In this document: in pieces, positions 17,510-26,012 of the stretch
How the letters are laid out: each line of letters begins with the position of its first letter
Numbering within the stretch: the stretch's first letter is position 1
Origin: Amycolatopsis sp. FDAARGOS 1241
GTDB lineage: Bacteria; Actinomycetota; Actinomycetes; Mycobacteriales; Pseudonocardiaceae
DNA length: 64,000 nt
Direction of reading: 5' to 3'
NCBI RefSeq assembly: GCF_016889705.1
Contig: NZ_CP069526.1
Location: 2,418,001-2,482,000, forward strand
The notes under the pieces: generated by a model
The model's database searches: none
What the model saw: only the letters and a program-made list of their open reading frames with translations
What the model was told of the DNA's origin: nothing
Position numbers and translations under genes: made by a program

Positions 17510-18913
17510 TCACCAGGGGGCGATCGCGGCTCCGTCCAGTAACCGGGTCAGCGCGTCGAGCGCCGGGTGCCACGAGTGCTGCGGCGGGGACGCGAAGCCG
17601 ATGATCAGGCCGGCCTTCGAGCGACGGGCCGAGTGCCAGTAGCCGGCCGCGTGGAGGCCCTGGACGCGCAGGCCCGCGGAGAGCCCGGTGTCGGTCAGGC
17701 GTTTCTCCTCGACCGGGGTGGCCAGCGGCAGCAGGGCGTGCAGGCCGGCGGGGACGCCGTCGAGCGGAACGTCCGTCAGGGTGGCGAGGCGGGCCGCGAG
17801 GTCGGCCCGTCGCTTCTGGTAGGTGTGGCGGGCGCGGCGCACGTGCCGGTCGTAGTCGCCGCGTTCGAACAGGTCGGCGAGGGCCAGTTGGCCGGGGGCG
17901 GCGACCGTGGCGCCGGTGAGCAGGAGGGCGTCGAGGACGGGGATGCGCAGCCGCTGGGGCAGCACGAGCCAGCCGATGCGCAGGCCGGGCGCCAGGGCCT
18001 TGCTCGTGCTGCCCGCGAAGACGACCCGCTCCGGCGCCGAGGCCTGCAGCGCGCCGACGGGCTGCTTGTCGTAGCGGAACTCGCCGTCGTAGTCGTCCTC
18101 GACGAGCAGGCCGTCGCACGAGTCGGCCCAGGCGAGGAAGGCGGCTCGCCGGCTGGGGCTCAGCACGACGCCACGCGGGTGCTGGTGCGACGGCGTGAGC
18201 AGGACCGCGCGGGCGCCGGCCGGGATCGCGCCCGGGTCGGCGCCGTGCGGGTCCACCGGCAGCGGCGCGGTCGCCAGGCCGGCGCCCTCGATCATCCGCC
18301 GGTGGTGCGGCATACCGGGGTCCTCGGTGGCGATCGTGCGCACGCCCGTCTCCCGCAACGCCCGAGCCAGCAGCGCCAGCCCGTGCGTGAACCCGCTGGT
18401 GATCACCACCGCTTCCGCCTCCGCCCGGACGCCCCTGGTGCGGGAAACGTACGTGGCCACTGCTTCGCGCAGCACCCGTAGCCCGGCCGGGTCGCCGTAG
18501 TCCAAAGTGGAGCCTTCCGCGGCCGTCAGAGTGCGCTTCACGCTCGCCGCCCACAGCCGGTGCGGGAACAGGCTCAGGTCCGGCCGCCCGGGCCGCAGGT
18601 CCAGCAACCGCCGGCCGGACGGCTCGGGCGTGGCTTTCGCCGCCGGCAGCCGCGTTTCGGCGACGTGCGTGCCAGAGCCGGTCGTGCTCACGAGCCACCC
18701 CTCCGCCACGAGCTGCGCGTACGCCTCGACGACCGTGCCGCGCGCGATACCCAGGTCGTCGGCCAGGCTGCGGGTACCGGGCAGCCGCGTGCCGGCGGGC
18801 AGCCGCCCGGACGTCACGGCCTCGCGCAGCGCGGCTGCGATCGACCGCGACCCCAGCTCACCACCGACGTCGATGTGCAGGTCGAGCCCCAGCGGGTTGT
18901 CCCACGACGGCAC
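17510..18913 (-). CDS. MocR/PdxR-family regulator (GntR plus aminotransferase)
   Basis: 467 aa. N-terminal GntR winged helix ([20 protein letters not shown]) followed by a fold-type I aminotransferase domain. The PLP-binding Lys is in [20 protein letters not shown] near residue 310, with the [20 protein letters not shown] segment before it. MocR proteins sense PLP or amino-acid derivatives; PdxR controls vitamin B6 synthesis. No pdxST genes are nearby, so the target is unknown. It lies 3 bp downstream of the sigma-factor gene on the same strand. Confidence 0.88.
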   Translation of the reverse strand: MPSWDNPLGLDLHIDVGGELGSRSIAAALREAVTSGRLPAGTRLPGTRSLADDLGIARGTVVEAYAQLVAEGWLVSTTGSGTHVAETRLPAAKATPEPSGRRLLDLRPGRPDLSLFPHRLWAASVKRTLTAAEGSTLDYGDPAGLRVLREAVATYVSRTRGVRAEAEAVVITSGFTHGLALLARALRETGVRTIATEDPGMPHHRRMIEGAGLATAPLPVDPHGADPGAIPAGARAVLLTPSHQHPRGVVLSPSRRAAFLAWADSCDGLLVEDDYDGEFRYDKQPVGALQASAPERVVFAGSTSKALAPGLRIGWLVLPQRLRIPVLDALLLTGATVAAPGQLALADLFERGDYDRHVRRARHTYQKRRADLAARLATLTDVPLDGVPAGLHALLPLATPVEEKRLTDTGLSAGLRVQGLHAAGYWHSARRSKAGLIIGFASPPQHSWHPALDALTRLLDGAAIAPW

Positions 18914-18916
18914 TGC

Positions 18917-19810
18917 TCAGCCTCCGCGGGCCGCCGCCAACGGGGCGAGCTTGGCCGGGTTCACCACGAAGCACACCTGGTCGATGCCCTCGGGCGACGC
19001 GTCGAGCCAGACCGTCGCCAGCGGTTGGCCCGCGCGCGAGACGTAGACGACGTGCTGCCCGTTCGCCTCCACGAACTCGGTCTGCACGTGCTGCCCGTAG
19101 ATCCCGACCGTCCGCACGAGGTACCGCGCCACGCGCTCGCGCCCCGCCACCGGTTTCCGCGCCGCGGTGACGACTCCGCCACCGTCCGAATAGGCCACGG
19201 CGTTCTCCGCGAGCATGTCCTGCAGCTGCGCCGGATCACCCCGCTGCGCGGCCGCGAGGAACGCCCGCAGCAGCCGGTCGCGCTCGGCGGGGCTCACGCG
19301 CCCGCCGCGCTCGCGCGCGACGTGGGCGCGAGCGCGGTGCCCGAGCTGCCGTGCGTGTTCCTCGGTGACGTCGAGGAACTCCGCTATGTCGCGGTACGGG
19401 TAGTCGAACGCCTCCTTCAGCACGTACACCGCGCGTTCCTGCGGGGTCAGCCGTTCGAGCAGCAGGAGCACGGCCAGCTCCAACGCCTCGTCGCACTCGA
19501 CGAGGTGCTCGGTGTCCTCGCCGGTCGGGACCGGCTCCGGCAGCCACGGGCCGACGTAGAGCTCGTGGCGCGCCCGCGCGGAGCTCGACGCGGTGAGCGC
19601 GAGCCGGCTCGCGGTGGTGACGAGGAACGCCTCGGCGTTGCGCACCGTCGTGCGACCCGTGCGCTGCCAGCGGATCCACGTGTCCTGCACGACGTCCTCC
19701 GCGTCGGCCGCCGTCCCCAGGATCCGGTAGGCGATGCCGAACAGGCGCGGGCGCGCGGCCTCGAAGGCCGCCACCGCGTCGGTCAGCCCGCCGTCGGCCA
19801 CTTCGGTCAC
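18917..19810 (-). CDS. SigJ-like ECF sigma factor with SnoaL-type tail
   Basis: 297 aa. Sigma region 2 ([20 protein letters not shown] and [11 protein letters not shown]) and region 4 ([20 protein letters not shown]) are followed by a C-terminal NTF2/SnoaL domain of about 110 aa, the layout of the ECF41/SigJ groups where the tail modulates activity. No anti-sigma gene is adjacent; ECF41 members often pair with carboxymuconolactone-decarboxylase or SDR proteins instead. Start set at GTG 19810 because GAGGAG precedes it. It diverges from the Rrf2 gene. Confidence 0.88.
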   Translation of the reverse strand: MTEVADGGLTDAVAAFEAARPRLFGIAYRILGTAADAEDVVQDTWIRWQRTGRTTVRNAEAFLVTTASRLALTASSSARARHELYVGPWLPEPVPTGEDTEHLVECDEALELAVLLLLERLTPQERAVYVLKEAFDYPYRDIAEFLDVTEEHARQLGHRARAHVARERGGRVSPAERDRLLRAFLAAAQRGDPAQLQDMLAENAVAYSDGGGVVTAARKPVAGRERVARYLVRTVGIYGQHVQTEFVEANGQHVVYVSRAGQPLATVWLDASPEGIDQVCFVVNPAKLAPLAAARGG

Positions 19811-19886
19811 TTCGCTGCTCCTCGCGCGCTGCAGGGGCTTCCGATGGTGGCAGGCGTCGCCGTGGAGCGGCAACCGCGGGGTAACC

Positions 19887-19923
19887 TTGACTCCCGAGGT
19901 CCAGGTTGTCTAGGGTGGCGGCC
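19887..19923 (+). promoter_or_regulatory. Promoter with Rrf2-type operator, copy 1
   Basis: TTGACT at 19887-19892 and TAGGGT at 19911-19916, 18 bases apart, place transcription start at the GTG of the Rrf2 gene, predicting a leaderless message. Inside the spacer is TCCAGGTT, eight bases after TTGAC. The same TTGAC-N8-TCCAGG(A/T)T layout occurs at 21872 and 32507, so it is a candidate binding site for the Rrf2 proteins themselves. Confidence 0.6.
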
Positions 19924-20406
19924 GTGCGGATGAACCGGGGCGTCGAGTGGTCCGTCCACGTCCTGCTGTCGCTCGCCTGGCTCGAGGACGACAGGCCCGT
20001 GCCCACGGCGGAGCTCGCGAGCAGCTTCGAACTCCCGGTCGCCTACCTCAACAAGCAGCTGCAGGCGCTCGTCCGGGCCGGCCTGCTGCGTTCGGTCCCC
20101 GGCGCCCACGGTGGGTTCCTGCTCGCGAAGCGCCCTGAGGACATCACTCTCATGGACGTGGTCGCCGCGATCGAGGGCCGCGAAACCGCGTTCCAGTGCA
20201 CCGAGATCCGCCGGCAGGGCATGGGCCAGGACGCGCCCCGCAGCGCGTTCCGCCGCAAGTGCGCGATCGACGCCGCGATGCAGCAGGCCGAGGCGCAGTG
20301 GCGCCGGGCGCTGGCGGCGCAGACGATCGCGGACATCCGCGCCGAAGTGGACGGCTACGCGCCGTCCGCCGCTCGTCTCGCCCGCAAGGCGTACGGCCGC
20401 GCCTGA
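19924..20406 (+). CDS. RsrR-like Rrf2-family regulator
   Basis: 160 aa winged-helix regulator of the Rrf2 family (PVAYLNKQLQALVRAGLL recognition region; GAHGGFLLAKRPEDITLMDV wing). With the GTG at 19924 as residue 1, Glu8 and His12 (GVEWSVH) and Cys92 and Cys113 line up with a Cys/Glu/His iron-sulfur site of the kind known in Streptomyces RsrR, a redox-responsive [2Fe-2S] regulator. That agreement also supports this start over the TTG at 19906. Probably autoregulated through the operator overlapping its promoter. A paralogue lies at 32543. Confidence 0.85.
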   Translation: MRMNRGVEWSVHVLLSLAWLEDDRPVPTAELASSFELPVAYLNKQLQALVRAGLLRSVPGAHGGFLLAKRPEDITLMDVVAAIEGRETAFQCTEIRRQGMGQDAPRSAFRRKCAIDAAMQQAEAQWRRALAAQTIADIRAEVDGYAPSAARLARKAYGRA

Positions 20407-20447
20407 CCCGGCCCGCCGTCCCCGGGGGGACAGCAGGCCGGCGCGGG

Positions 20448-20861
20448 TCAGGAGAAGCGGCGTGCCGACGGGTGGCGCAGGTGGTCGCGTTCGCGCATCT
20501 CCGCCTCGTCGAGGAACGTCATCATCGGCACGTCGGGTGCGCACACCATGGTCACCACGAACTTGCTCGGCGCGTCGTCGAGCAGATTGGCGGCCTGCCA
20601 ATGCACGACGTCGCCGCCGGGCTCCCAGAACGCGTCGCCCGCCTTGATCGGGTAAGGCTCCTCACCCTCGAGTTCGAAGAGGATCTGGCCTTCGAGCACG
20701 TAGCCGAACACGGGCCCGGAATGCCGGTGCGGGCCGCTGCCCGGATCACCCGGCGGCACCGTCACGGTGCCGACCATGAAGTGCGCCCCCTCCGGGACGA
20801 ACGGCGGCGTCTGCGTCAGGAGGTTCTCGTAGTTGTTGCTCGGACCGGATGGTTGGTTCAT
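20448..20861 (-). CDS. Cupin-domain protein
   Basis: 137 aa single cupin. Motif 1 GSGPHRHSGPVFGYVLEGQI holds two His and the Glu is in place; motif 2 is PGGDVVHWQAAN. These provide a metal site. Such small cupins act as sugar isomerases, dioxygenases or binding proteins, and nothing here narrows it down. It converges on the Rrf2 gene and precedes a broken FAH-family gene. Confidence 0.75.
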   Translation of the reverse strand: MNQPSGPSNNYENLLTQTPPFVPEGAHFMVGTVTVPPGDPGSGPHRHSGPVFGYVLEGQILFELEGEEPYPIKAGDAFWEPGGDVVHWQAANLLDDAPSKFVVTMVCAPDVPMMTFLDEAEMRERDHLRHPSARRFS

Positions 20862-20870
20862 ACGGCGAGG

Positions 20871-21640
20871 CTAAGCCCGTGACGTTCGCGCGCGCCGGTC
20901 CACTCGGGACTCGATTTCCTGGACCGGTTGCCGCAGTTCGTTCTCCTGGAAGCCGATCTCGTCGATCTCGGTCTCCAGCACGCAGTGTGCGCCCAGCTGT
21001 CTCCGGGGGCCACCGGGAATGCCGATGGCGACGACGTCCCCGGGGCTCAGCGGCGCGGCGTGCGACAGCCGGCGGACCACGTCGACCGGGTCGAGGCCGG
21101 CGGTGGTGGCTTCGCGGACGACCGCGCCGTCGACGATCTCGCGCAGGGTGACGCGTGGGCGGGCGCCGCCGGGAGTTCGTCGGGGGTCGCGAGCGCCGAC
21201 CCGAACGAGAGGGTGCCACCGCCGGGAGTGGTGACGGCGGTGAGGGTGGAGAACCCGGCGATCGCCGCGGCGGCCGCCGGTTCGCATGCGCGGTGGAGCG
21301 GCGCGCCGAGCACGGCGGCGAGGTGGGTTTCGCAGTCCGCGCCCGGACCGGGTGGCAAGCGGATCTCGTCGCGGGAGCCGACGAGGGTCGCCGGCAGCCA
21401 CGTCGCGGTCCGGTTGAGGCGGCCGACGCAGCAGATCCGGCCGGCCGACAGGACCAGCGGCGCGCGGGTGCTGAACATCGCCTCGTGCACGGAGCCCGCG
21501 GCCGTGCGCGCGACGCTCCGCCACCACGGATCGCGCAGCGCCGTGCCGACGTCCGGCCACGCCAGTTCGACGAGGGTACCGTCGCGCTCGGCGCGGGCCG
21601 CCCGGGTGCCGCCGCAGGTGCGGATCGTGGTCAGTTTCAC
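20871..21640 (-). pseudogene. Broken fumarylacetoacetate-hydrolase-family gene
   Basis: GTG at 21640 starts VKLTTIRTCGGTRAARAE. Later SLVGSRDEIRLPPGPGADCE-like sequence and ELAAVLGAPL are the FAH-fold core, but the HYxEHxxE metal segment expected between is missing (internal deletion). The reading then shifts to another frame, which gives REIVDGAVVREATTAGLDP and LSPGDVVAIGIPGG, the normal C-terminal FAH motifs. So it is deleted and frameshifted. An intact family member begins at 63789. Confidence 0.7.
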
Positions 21641-21870
21641 GCCGGTCTTCCTCTCCTGTGGTGGGCGTAGCTCCACTTCGGACCGCTCGGTTGAGACGGA
21701 ACGCGCATGAATGGCGCGTTCCCGTCGATGAATCGCGGGGTGAGGTTCGCGACCCGCACTCGCGCCGGGATCGTCCGCGCGCTCTGTCCGGGTTGTGCCG
21801 CAATGGGATTACCTGCGAGTTGGGATCGATTCAGGGTGCTCGAACGCTCCGGTCGGCGGCCGAGTAGAAC

Positions 21871-21901
21871 CTTGACATCTTATATCCAGGTTCGTAGTGT
21901 T
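21871..21901 (+). promoter_or_regulatory. Promoter with Rrf2-type operator, copy 2
   Basis: TTGACA at 21872-21877 and TAGTGT at 21895-21900 (17-base spacer), with TCCAGGTT eight bases after TTGAC. It points at the NDH-2-like gene at 22011, leaving a leader of about 100 bases. The spacing of TTGAC to TCCAGG is the same as in front of both Rrf2 genes, so the NDH-2-like gene is a likely regulon member. Confidence 0.6.
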
Positions 21902-22010
21902 CCCCACAGCCGAGGACGGCCGAGTGTGGCCGCCCCGCGGCTTCCCGCTGGTTGCGGAGCCGGCGGCGAGTTAACCTGACCAGCGCCGGAGGCGCAGAAG
22001 GGAAATCCGG

Positions 22011-23237
22011 ATGTCAAGGATCCTGATTGTGGGCGGCGGCTTCGCCGGCGTGTGGAGTGCCGCGAGCGCGGCGAAGCTGCGCCGGGCCCGCGGTTTGTCC
22101 GAAAAGGACCTCCAGGTCACCGTGCTCACCGCGGGTGACGACCTGATCATCCGCCCGCGGCTCTACGAGGCCGATCCCGACCGCATGCGGGTGCCGCTCG
22201 ACCGCGTGCTCGGGCCGATCGGCGTGCGCCGCGTCGCCGGAACCGTGACCGGCATCGACACCGGGGCGCGCACCGTCACCGCCGTCCGGCGCGACGGCAC
22301 GACCACCGAGGTCGGTTACGACCGGCTCGTGCTCGCCTCGGGCAGCCAGGTCGTGCGGCCCGGCCTCTCCGGTGCCGAGCACCTCTTCGACATCGACACC
22401 CTGGCCGGCGCGGCCAGGCTCGACGCGCACCTGCGCCGCCTCCCGGAGCGGGCGCGCGAGCCCGGGCAGTTCACGGCTGTGGTCGTGGGCGCCGGGTTCA
22501 CCGGCCTGGAGATCGCCACCGAGCTGGTCGGCCGGCTCGAGGAGCTGGCCGACGACGTGCGGGTGGTGCTCGTCGAGCGCCTCGACGCCGTCGGCCCGGA
22601 GCTGGGTGAGGGACCGCGCCCGGCGATCGAGAAGGCGCTGGCGGACCTCGGCGTCGAGGTCCGGCTGGGCGTCAGCGTCGACGAAGTCGCGCGCGACGAG
22701 GTACGCCTGTCGGACGGCACGGTCATCCCGGCCGCGACGGTCGTGTGGACGGCGGGGATGGCGGCCAGCCCGCTCACGGAGTTCATCCCCGGCGCGAAGG
22801 ACCACCTCGGCCGGCTCGAGGTCGACGAGTTCCTGCGCGTGCGCGGCCTGCCGGACGTGTACGCCGCCGGGGACACCGCCGCCGCGGTCTCGCCCGCGGA
22901 AGGCCGCGTGGTGATGCAGAGCTGTCAGCACGCCATGCCGCAGGGCAAGTTCGCCGGCCACAACGTGGCGGCGGACCTGCTGGACGAGGCGCTGGTGACC
23001 TTCCAGCCGGCCCCGTACGTCACGTGCCTGTCGCTCGGCCCGGCCGGCGCGGTCGTCACCTCCGGGTGGGACCGGGAGGTGCAGATGACCGAGCACCTGG
23101 CGAAGGACCTCAAGCGCACGATCAACGAGCAGTGGATCTACCCGCCGGTCGACGACCCGGCGGAGCTGCTGAACCAGGCGGGCCCGCGGGGAGAGCTGCC
23201 GGAGTACAAGCCCGCCGAACCGCTCGCCGCGGGCTGA
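22011..23237 (+). CDS. NDH-2-like NADH dehydrogenase (FAD)
   Basis: 408 aa two-dinucleotide-binding-domain flavoprotein. FAD motif at the start (RILIVGGGFAGVWSAASAAK), NADH motif TAVVVGAGFTGLEIATELVG near residue 155, and the second FAD motif VYAAGDTAAAV near 285. Size and C-terminus fit single-subunit NADH:quinone oxidoreductases or close homologues; the quinone-side helices are not clear. Such enzymes pass electrons from NADH to menaquinone without pumping protons. The Rrf2-type operator upstream suggests control by redox state. Confidence 0.85.
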   Translation: MSRILIVGGGFAGVWSAASAAKLRRARGLSEKDLQVTVLTAGDDLIIRPRLYEADPDRMRVPLDRVLGPIGVRRVAGTVTGIDTGARTVTAVRRDGTTTEVGYDRLVLASGSQVVRPGLSGAEHLFDIDTLAGAARLDAHLRRLPERAREPGQFTAVVVGAGFTGLEIATELVGRLEELADDVRVVLVERLDAVGPELGEGPRPAIEKALADLGVEVRLGVSVDEVARDEVRLSDGTVIPAATVVWTAGMAASPLTEFIPGAKDHLGRLEVDEFLRVRGLPDVYAAGDTAAAVSPAEGRVVMQSCQHAMPQGKFAGHNVAADLLDEALVTFQPAPYVTCLSLGPAGAVVTSGWDREVQMTEHLAKDLKRTINEQWIYPPVDDPAELLNQAGPRGELPEYKPAEPLAAG

Positions 23238-23268
23238 GCCCGGGCCGGCTGCGAGAAGTGAGGTCGGG

Positions 23269-24162
23269 ATGGAGTTGCGGCATTTGCGGTATTTCGTCGC
23301 GGTGGCCGAGGAGTGTCACTTCGGCCGGGCGGCGGATCGGCTGCACATCGCGCAGCCGGCCTTGTCGCACCAGGTCAAGCAGCTCGAGACCGAGTTGGGG
23401 GTCGAGTTGCTGGCCCGGACGACCCGCAAGGTGCAGCTGACGCCGGCGGGGCGGCGGTATCTCGATCGGGCGCGGGCGGTGCTGGCGTCGGTGGATGCGG
23501 CGGGGGTGGAGGCCGGGCGCATCGCGCAGGGTGAGGTGGGGCGGGTGGCGATCGGGTTCACCGGATCCGCGACGTATGAGCTGTTGCCGTCGCTGGCGCG
23601 GGTGTTGCGGCGGGATTTCCCGGGGATCGATCTGGCGCTCAAGGGGGAGATGCTGACGCCGGGTCAGGTGTCGGCGCTGGTGGAGGGGGGCCTGGACATC
23701 GGGTTTCTGCGGCCGCCGGTGCGGGAGCCGGGGCTGGTGGTGCGGGTGTTGCGGCGGGAGCCGTTGATCGCGGCGTTGCCGGCGAGTCATCCGCTCACGG
23801 CGCGGGACACGGTGCGGCTGGCCGAGCTGCGGGAGGAGCCGTTCATCTGTTACCCGTCGCGGCACCGGTCGGTGGTGTACGACGCGGTGTTCGACGCGTG
23901 TCAGCAGGCGGGGTTCGTGCCCTCGGTGGTGCAGGAGGTCGGGGAGACGGCCACGCTGGTCTCGTTCGTGGCCGGTGGGCTGGGGGTGGCGCTGGTGCCC
24001 GCGTCGGTGCGGCACCTGCAGATCACCGGATGCCAGTACCGGCCGTTGGCGGGCACCACCCGCGAGGTGCAGCTCGCCGTCGCCGTGCGCACGGGTGAGG
24101 ACTCCCCGCACGTGGCCAGGGTCCTCTCCCGCACCCACACCCTCCTCGGCGGCCCGCGCTAG
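23269..24162 (+). CDS. LysR-family regulator
   Basis: 297 aa. N-terminal winged helix (MELRHLRYFVAVAEECHFGR and AADRLHIAQPALSHQVKQLE) and a periplasmic-binding-like effector domain. The CatM/BenM-like start and its position directly before the phenol hydroxylase and catechol genes on the same strand suggest it activates them in response to muconate or phenol. It ends 136 bp before the first gene of that cluster. Confidence 0.88.
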   Translation: MELRHLRYFVAVAEECHFGRAADRLHIAQPALSHQVKQLETELGVELLARTTRKVQLTPAGRRYLDRARAVLASVDAAGVEAGRIAQGEVGRVAIGFTGSATYELLPSLARVLRRDFPGIDLALKGEMLTPGQVSALVEGGLDIGFLRPPVREPGLVVRVLRREPLIAALPASHPLTARDTVRLAELREEPFICYPSRHRSVVYDAVFDACQQAGFVPSVVQEVGETATLVSFVAGGLGVALVPASVRHLQITGCQYRPLAGTTREVQLAVAVRTGEDSPHVARVLSRTHTLLGGPR

Positions 24163-24244
24163 CCGCAACCCGGGATTGAGAAGTCCCGCCTATCAACTCT
24201 TCGGATCCAGGTATTTCCGCTTTCTCAATCGGTCGGAAACAATC

Positions 24245-24296
24245 GGGAAACAGCGCATTTTCCCATCGATTGCATTTTCCCGGACTCAAGGAGGAG
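24245..24296 (+). promoter_or_regulatory. Repeated boxes upstream of the phenol cluster
   Basis: The AT-richer gap holds GCATTTTCCC at 24255-24264 and again at 24272-24281 (period 17), and the complementary GGGAAA at 24245-24250, ending in an AGGAGGAG ribosome-binding site at 24288-24296. Direct repeats of this spacing before a catabolic operon suggest an activator site, possibly for the LysR protein encoded just upstream. Confidence 0.4.
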
Positions 24297-24298
24297 CC

Positions 24299-24697
24299 GT
24301 GACCCCGTTCATGCTGGCGGTCCAGTCGTTGCTGGACGGGGCGGAAGCTCCCGTGCCGGCCACCGAACCGGCGGCCTCGCGAAGCGTCGCCGTGGCCACC
24401 GACGAGCAGGTGATCATCCGGTCGCTCGCCGAGCAGATGGTCAGCGAAGCCAACGCAGTTCTACGTGAACACGGTGAAGTGCTCAGCCTCGTCGACGACA
24501 GCGGCGACGGCGAACTCGCGTTCACCGTCGGGTTCGCCGACCGCAGTGCGCGGATCCGCACCGCGATCGCCGGCCGGGAAGCCGTCGCCTGCCTCGTCAT
24601 CGCCGGTGAACCCGAAGGCGATCCCCGGCGGCTCGCGAGCGAGGAAGAACTCCGGGCGCTGCTGCTGAGCCTGCTGACTGCTCCCGTGCACCACTGA
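24299..24697 (+). CDS. Unrecognised first gene of the phenol hydroxylase operon
   Basis: 132 aa, acidic, soluble, GTG start after an excellent AGGAGGAG. It sits where the assembly protein DmpK is found in Pseudomonas phenol hydroxylase operons, but it is longer and does not show a sequence I recognise as DmpK. The C-terminal half (ELAFTVGFADRSARIRTAIA ... VACLVIAGEP) has alternating strands and helices. It is 14 bp upstream of the beta-subunit gene. A role in assembly or regulation of the hydroxylase is inferred only from position. Confidence 0.65.
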   Translation: MTPFMLAVQSLLDGAEAPVPATEPAASRSVAVATDEQVIIRSLAEQMVSEANAVLREHGEVLSLVDDSGDGELAFTVGFADRSARIRTAIAGREAVACLVIAGEPEGDPRRLASEEELRALLLSLLTAPVHH

Positions 24698-24711
24698 CCG
24701 GAAGAGGATCC

Positions 24712-25728
24712 ATGCAATACGAACTGCGCTACCAGGTCATCGAGCCGAAGCGCCAGAGCTACCAGAACGTGATCGACCGGCTCGGCGACCAGCCCGCGAG
24801 CCGCTACCTGGAAGGCACGCTGGACGTTCAGCCGCGCGAGAACTTCCACTACCGGCCCACGTGGGACGAGCACCGCGAGATCTACGACGCGGACTACAGC
24901 GTGCTGAAGCTCGCCGATCCCTACAGCTACACGGATCCGCGGCAGTTCTACTACACGCCCTACGTCACCAACCGCGCGACGCTGCACGACGAGTTCACCA
25001 AGCAGATGGCCTATCTCGAGCAGCGCGAGCTGCTGGCGAAGCTGCCGACGCCGTGGCAGACGGTGCTGACGACGGCCGTGCTTCCTCTGCGCCACTACGA
25101 ATCCGGCGCGCAGATGGTGAGTGTCGGCGGCGCCCGCTTCGCCTACGGCACCGCGATCGAGCAGTGCTGCAGCTTCGCCGCGTTCGACCGCATCGGCAAC
25201 GCGCAGATGCTCTCGCGCGTCGGGATCGCGCTCGGCGGCGGCACCGGCGACCTGCTGCAGGTCGGCAAGCGCGAGTGGCTGGAAGGCGAACACCTGCAGC
25301 CCCTGCGCCGCTTCACCGAAGAAGCGATGGCGGCGCCGGACTGGGCCGAGGGCCTCGTGGCGATCGACCTGGTCGATTCGCTCGTCTACCCGGTGCTCTA
25401 CCGCGAGCTCGACGAGGTCGCGCTCACCACCGGCGCTGGCGCGTACAGCCTGTTCACGCAGTACCTGCACACCTGGTTCAAGGACCAGCGCAAGTGGCTC
25501 GACGCGCTGATCAAGGCCTGGGCCACCGACGAGGAGTTCGGCGACGCGAACCGCGAGCACCTCGCCCGCATCGTCGCCACGTGGAACCCGCTGGCCCACG
25601 AGGCCGCCACCGAAATCGCGCGCGTCGTCGACCAGCAGCTCGCCGCAGCGGGCACGGTCGAGGCCCTCGCGCGCACGACCACCGAAGCCGAGCAGCGCTG
25701 GGCCGGGATCACGGGAGGTGCGGCGTGA
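24712..25728 (+). CDS. dmpL: Phenol hydroxylase beta subunit (DmpL-type)
   Basis: 338 aa, the length of DmpL-family proteins. ENFHYRPTWDEHREIYD and YTDPRQFYYTPYVTNRA near residues 43-85 are strong family signatures. This ferritin-like subunit lacks the di-iron ligands and forms the (alpha-beta-gamma)2 hydroxylase core with the DmpN and DmpO products. GTGA overlap with the next gene shows coupling. Confidence 0.92.
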   Translation: MQYELRYQVIEPKRQSYQNVIDRLGDQPASRYLEGTLDVQPRENFHYRPTWDEHREIYDADYSVLKLADPYSYTDPRQFYYTPYVTNRATLHDEFTKQMAYLEQRELLAKLPTPWQTVLTTAVLPLRHYESGAQMVSVGGARFAYGTAIEQCCSFAAFDRIGNAQMLSRVGIALGGGTGDLLQVGKREWLEGEHLQPLRRFTEEAMAAPDWAEGLVAIDLVDSLVYPVLYRELDEVALTTGAGAYSLFTQYLHTWFKDQRKWLDALIKAWATDEEFGDANREHLARIVATWNPLAHEAATEIARVVDQQLAAAGTVEALARTTTEAEQRWAGITGGAA

Positions 25729-26009
25729 GCGAGACCCTGCGCCAGGTCGGCATCGACATCCAGGAGTCCGAAGAGAACCGCAGCCTCGTCGCGGCCATCC
25801 GCGCCGACAACCCGGAGCTCACCGTCCGGCACCTGCCGGGCCTGGTGAAGCTGCAGGCCGCCGGACAGATCGTGATCAACCGGGACACCGTCGAACAAGA
25901 GCTCGGGCGCGAGTGGGAGACGGGCGAGTTCCAGCTCGCCATCGTCTCGTACGCGGGCAACTTCTCCGAGTGGGACGACGACCGGATCATCGTGAAGTGG
26001 GAGCACTAG
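25725..26009 (+). CDS. dmpM: Phenol hydroxylase effector protein (DmpM-type)
   Basis: 94 aa, as expected for the small cofactor-free regulatory protein of bacterial multicomponent monooxygenases. VGIDIQESEENRSLVAAIRA and IVINRDTVEQELGREWE match the MmoB/DmpM fold. It binds the hydroxylase and adjusts access to the di-iron centre. GTG start overlaps the DmpL stop. Confidence 0.92.
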   Translation: MSETLRQVGIDIQESEENRSLVAAIRADNPELTVRHLPGLVKLQAAGQIVINRDTVEQELGREWETGEFQLAIVSYAGNFSEWDDDRIIVKWEH

Positions 26010-26012
26010 AAC

